Assembly: GCA_020444175.1 (NCBI GenBank)
Contig: JAHLLM010000019.1
Span: 33,567-97,566, forward strand
Length of the DNA stretch: 64,000 bases
Reading direction: 5' to 3'
Source of the DNA: Desulfobulbaceae bacterium
Lineage (GTDB): Bacteria; Desulfobacterota; Desulfobulbia; Desulfobulbales; SURF-16
The notes under the pieces are model-generated. The model ran no database searches and was not told the DNA's origin. It was given only the letters and a program-made list of their open reading frames with translations. Positions 63,904 to 64,000 of the stretch are shown piece after piece; position 1 is the stretch's first letter; the number at the start of each line of letters is the position of its first letter. The translations under genes were made by a program, and so were the position numbers.

Positions 63904-64000
63904 TTACAAGTTGGCAGGAGAATTAAATTCTTCCCTCGCTCTCGTTGATAAAGCAACATCTTTTCTGTAAATTTCCTTTCCTTTCAATTCTTTCAATAAA
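63904..64000 (-). CDS. Possible C-terminal end of a gene running off the window
   Basis: The last 32 codons of a minus-strand frame read LLKELKGKEIYRKDVALSTRA then REEFNSPANL and a stop at 63904-63906. The helical, charged sequence looks like a protein end. The YRKD motif vaguely recalls the end of PurD, but this is too short to assign. Confidence 0.3.
   Translation of the reverse strand, partial: LLKELKGKEIYRKDVALSTRAREEFNSPANL

Larger units (their letters stand above)
63436..64000. other. Right edge of window with weak ORFs only
   Basis: Only two weak minus-strand ORFs are visible in this AT-richer stretch; see 63572-63889 and 63904-64000. Confidence 0.4.

Overview
The window looks like chromosomal DNA of a Desulfobacterota bacterium, probably Desulfobulbales-like. 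I infer this from content, not from a marker gene: three PEP-CTERM proteins with the VPxPGAVxLLGSG tail, a five-heme cytochrome c, rubrerythrin, PAS and receiver proteins sharing a Cys-rich C-terminal module, and sigma-54 type promoters. No rRNA, tRNA, CRISPR array, integrase or transposase was seen.

Left part (1-16276): a tolC-hlyD type efflux operon on the minus strand, cut by the window edge. Next is a 700-base region carrying a MITE-like element with another repeat inside it. A PAS sensor kinase, a LuxR-type response regulator, a small RRM-like protein and a second response regulator follow. A surface module comes next, behind a sigma-54 promoter: a cohesin-like PEP-CTERM protein, a pentaheme cytochrome c ending in a dockerin pair, and a spondin-domain PEP-CTERM protein. 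Then come a winged-helix-like small protein, a rubrerythrin/VIT1-type transporter pair, and a DUF3300-DUF2950 pair on the minus strand.

Centre (16277-55051): an almost 39-kb plus-strand locus for an extracellular contractile injection system (eCIS; the Afp/PVC family). In order: a DUF4255 (Pvc16-like) protein, an unknown protein, sheath 1, tube A, tube B, DUF5908, the CIS tube/adaptor (Pvc7-like), a VgrG-type spike, sheath 2, tube A copy 2 (392 bases identical to copy 1), PAAR tip, gp25, baseplate J, a Pvc12-like baseplate protein, a 1626-aa Ig/PKD protein that may be the fibre, tape measure, and an AAA+ ATPase. Two eCIS-core (DUF4157) effector candidates close the locus. One has a calpain-like cysteine protease domain. 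The other is a 3345-aa giant that looks like two whole effectors fused head to tail, with two HNH-like modules and one non-specific endonuclease-like module. A small lipoprotein resembling Tai4 immunity proteins lies just downstream.

Right part (55797-64000): a PAS protein with the same Cys-rich module as the response regulator at 6701, a phosphate transporter with its DUF47 partner, a small membrane protein between a sigma-54 promoter and a terminator, an ABC-2 transporter pair, a third PEP-CTERM protein, and an amidohydrolase-fold protein whose metal ligands are all replaced. The last 560 bases hold only weak ORFs.

Working together: the eCIS genes are packed with start/stop overlaps. The effector candidates follow the ATPase, as in other eCIS loci. 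Palindromic elements interrupt the operon at the sheath/tube boundaries, before the tape measure gene and between the two effectors, where transcription level could change.
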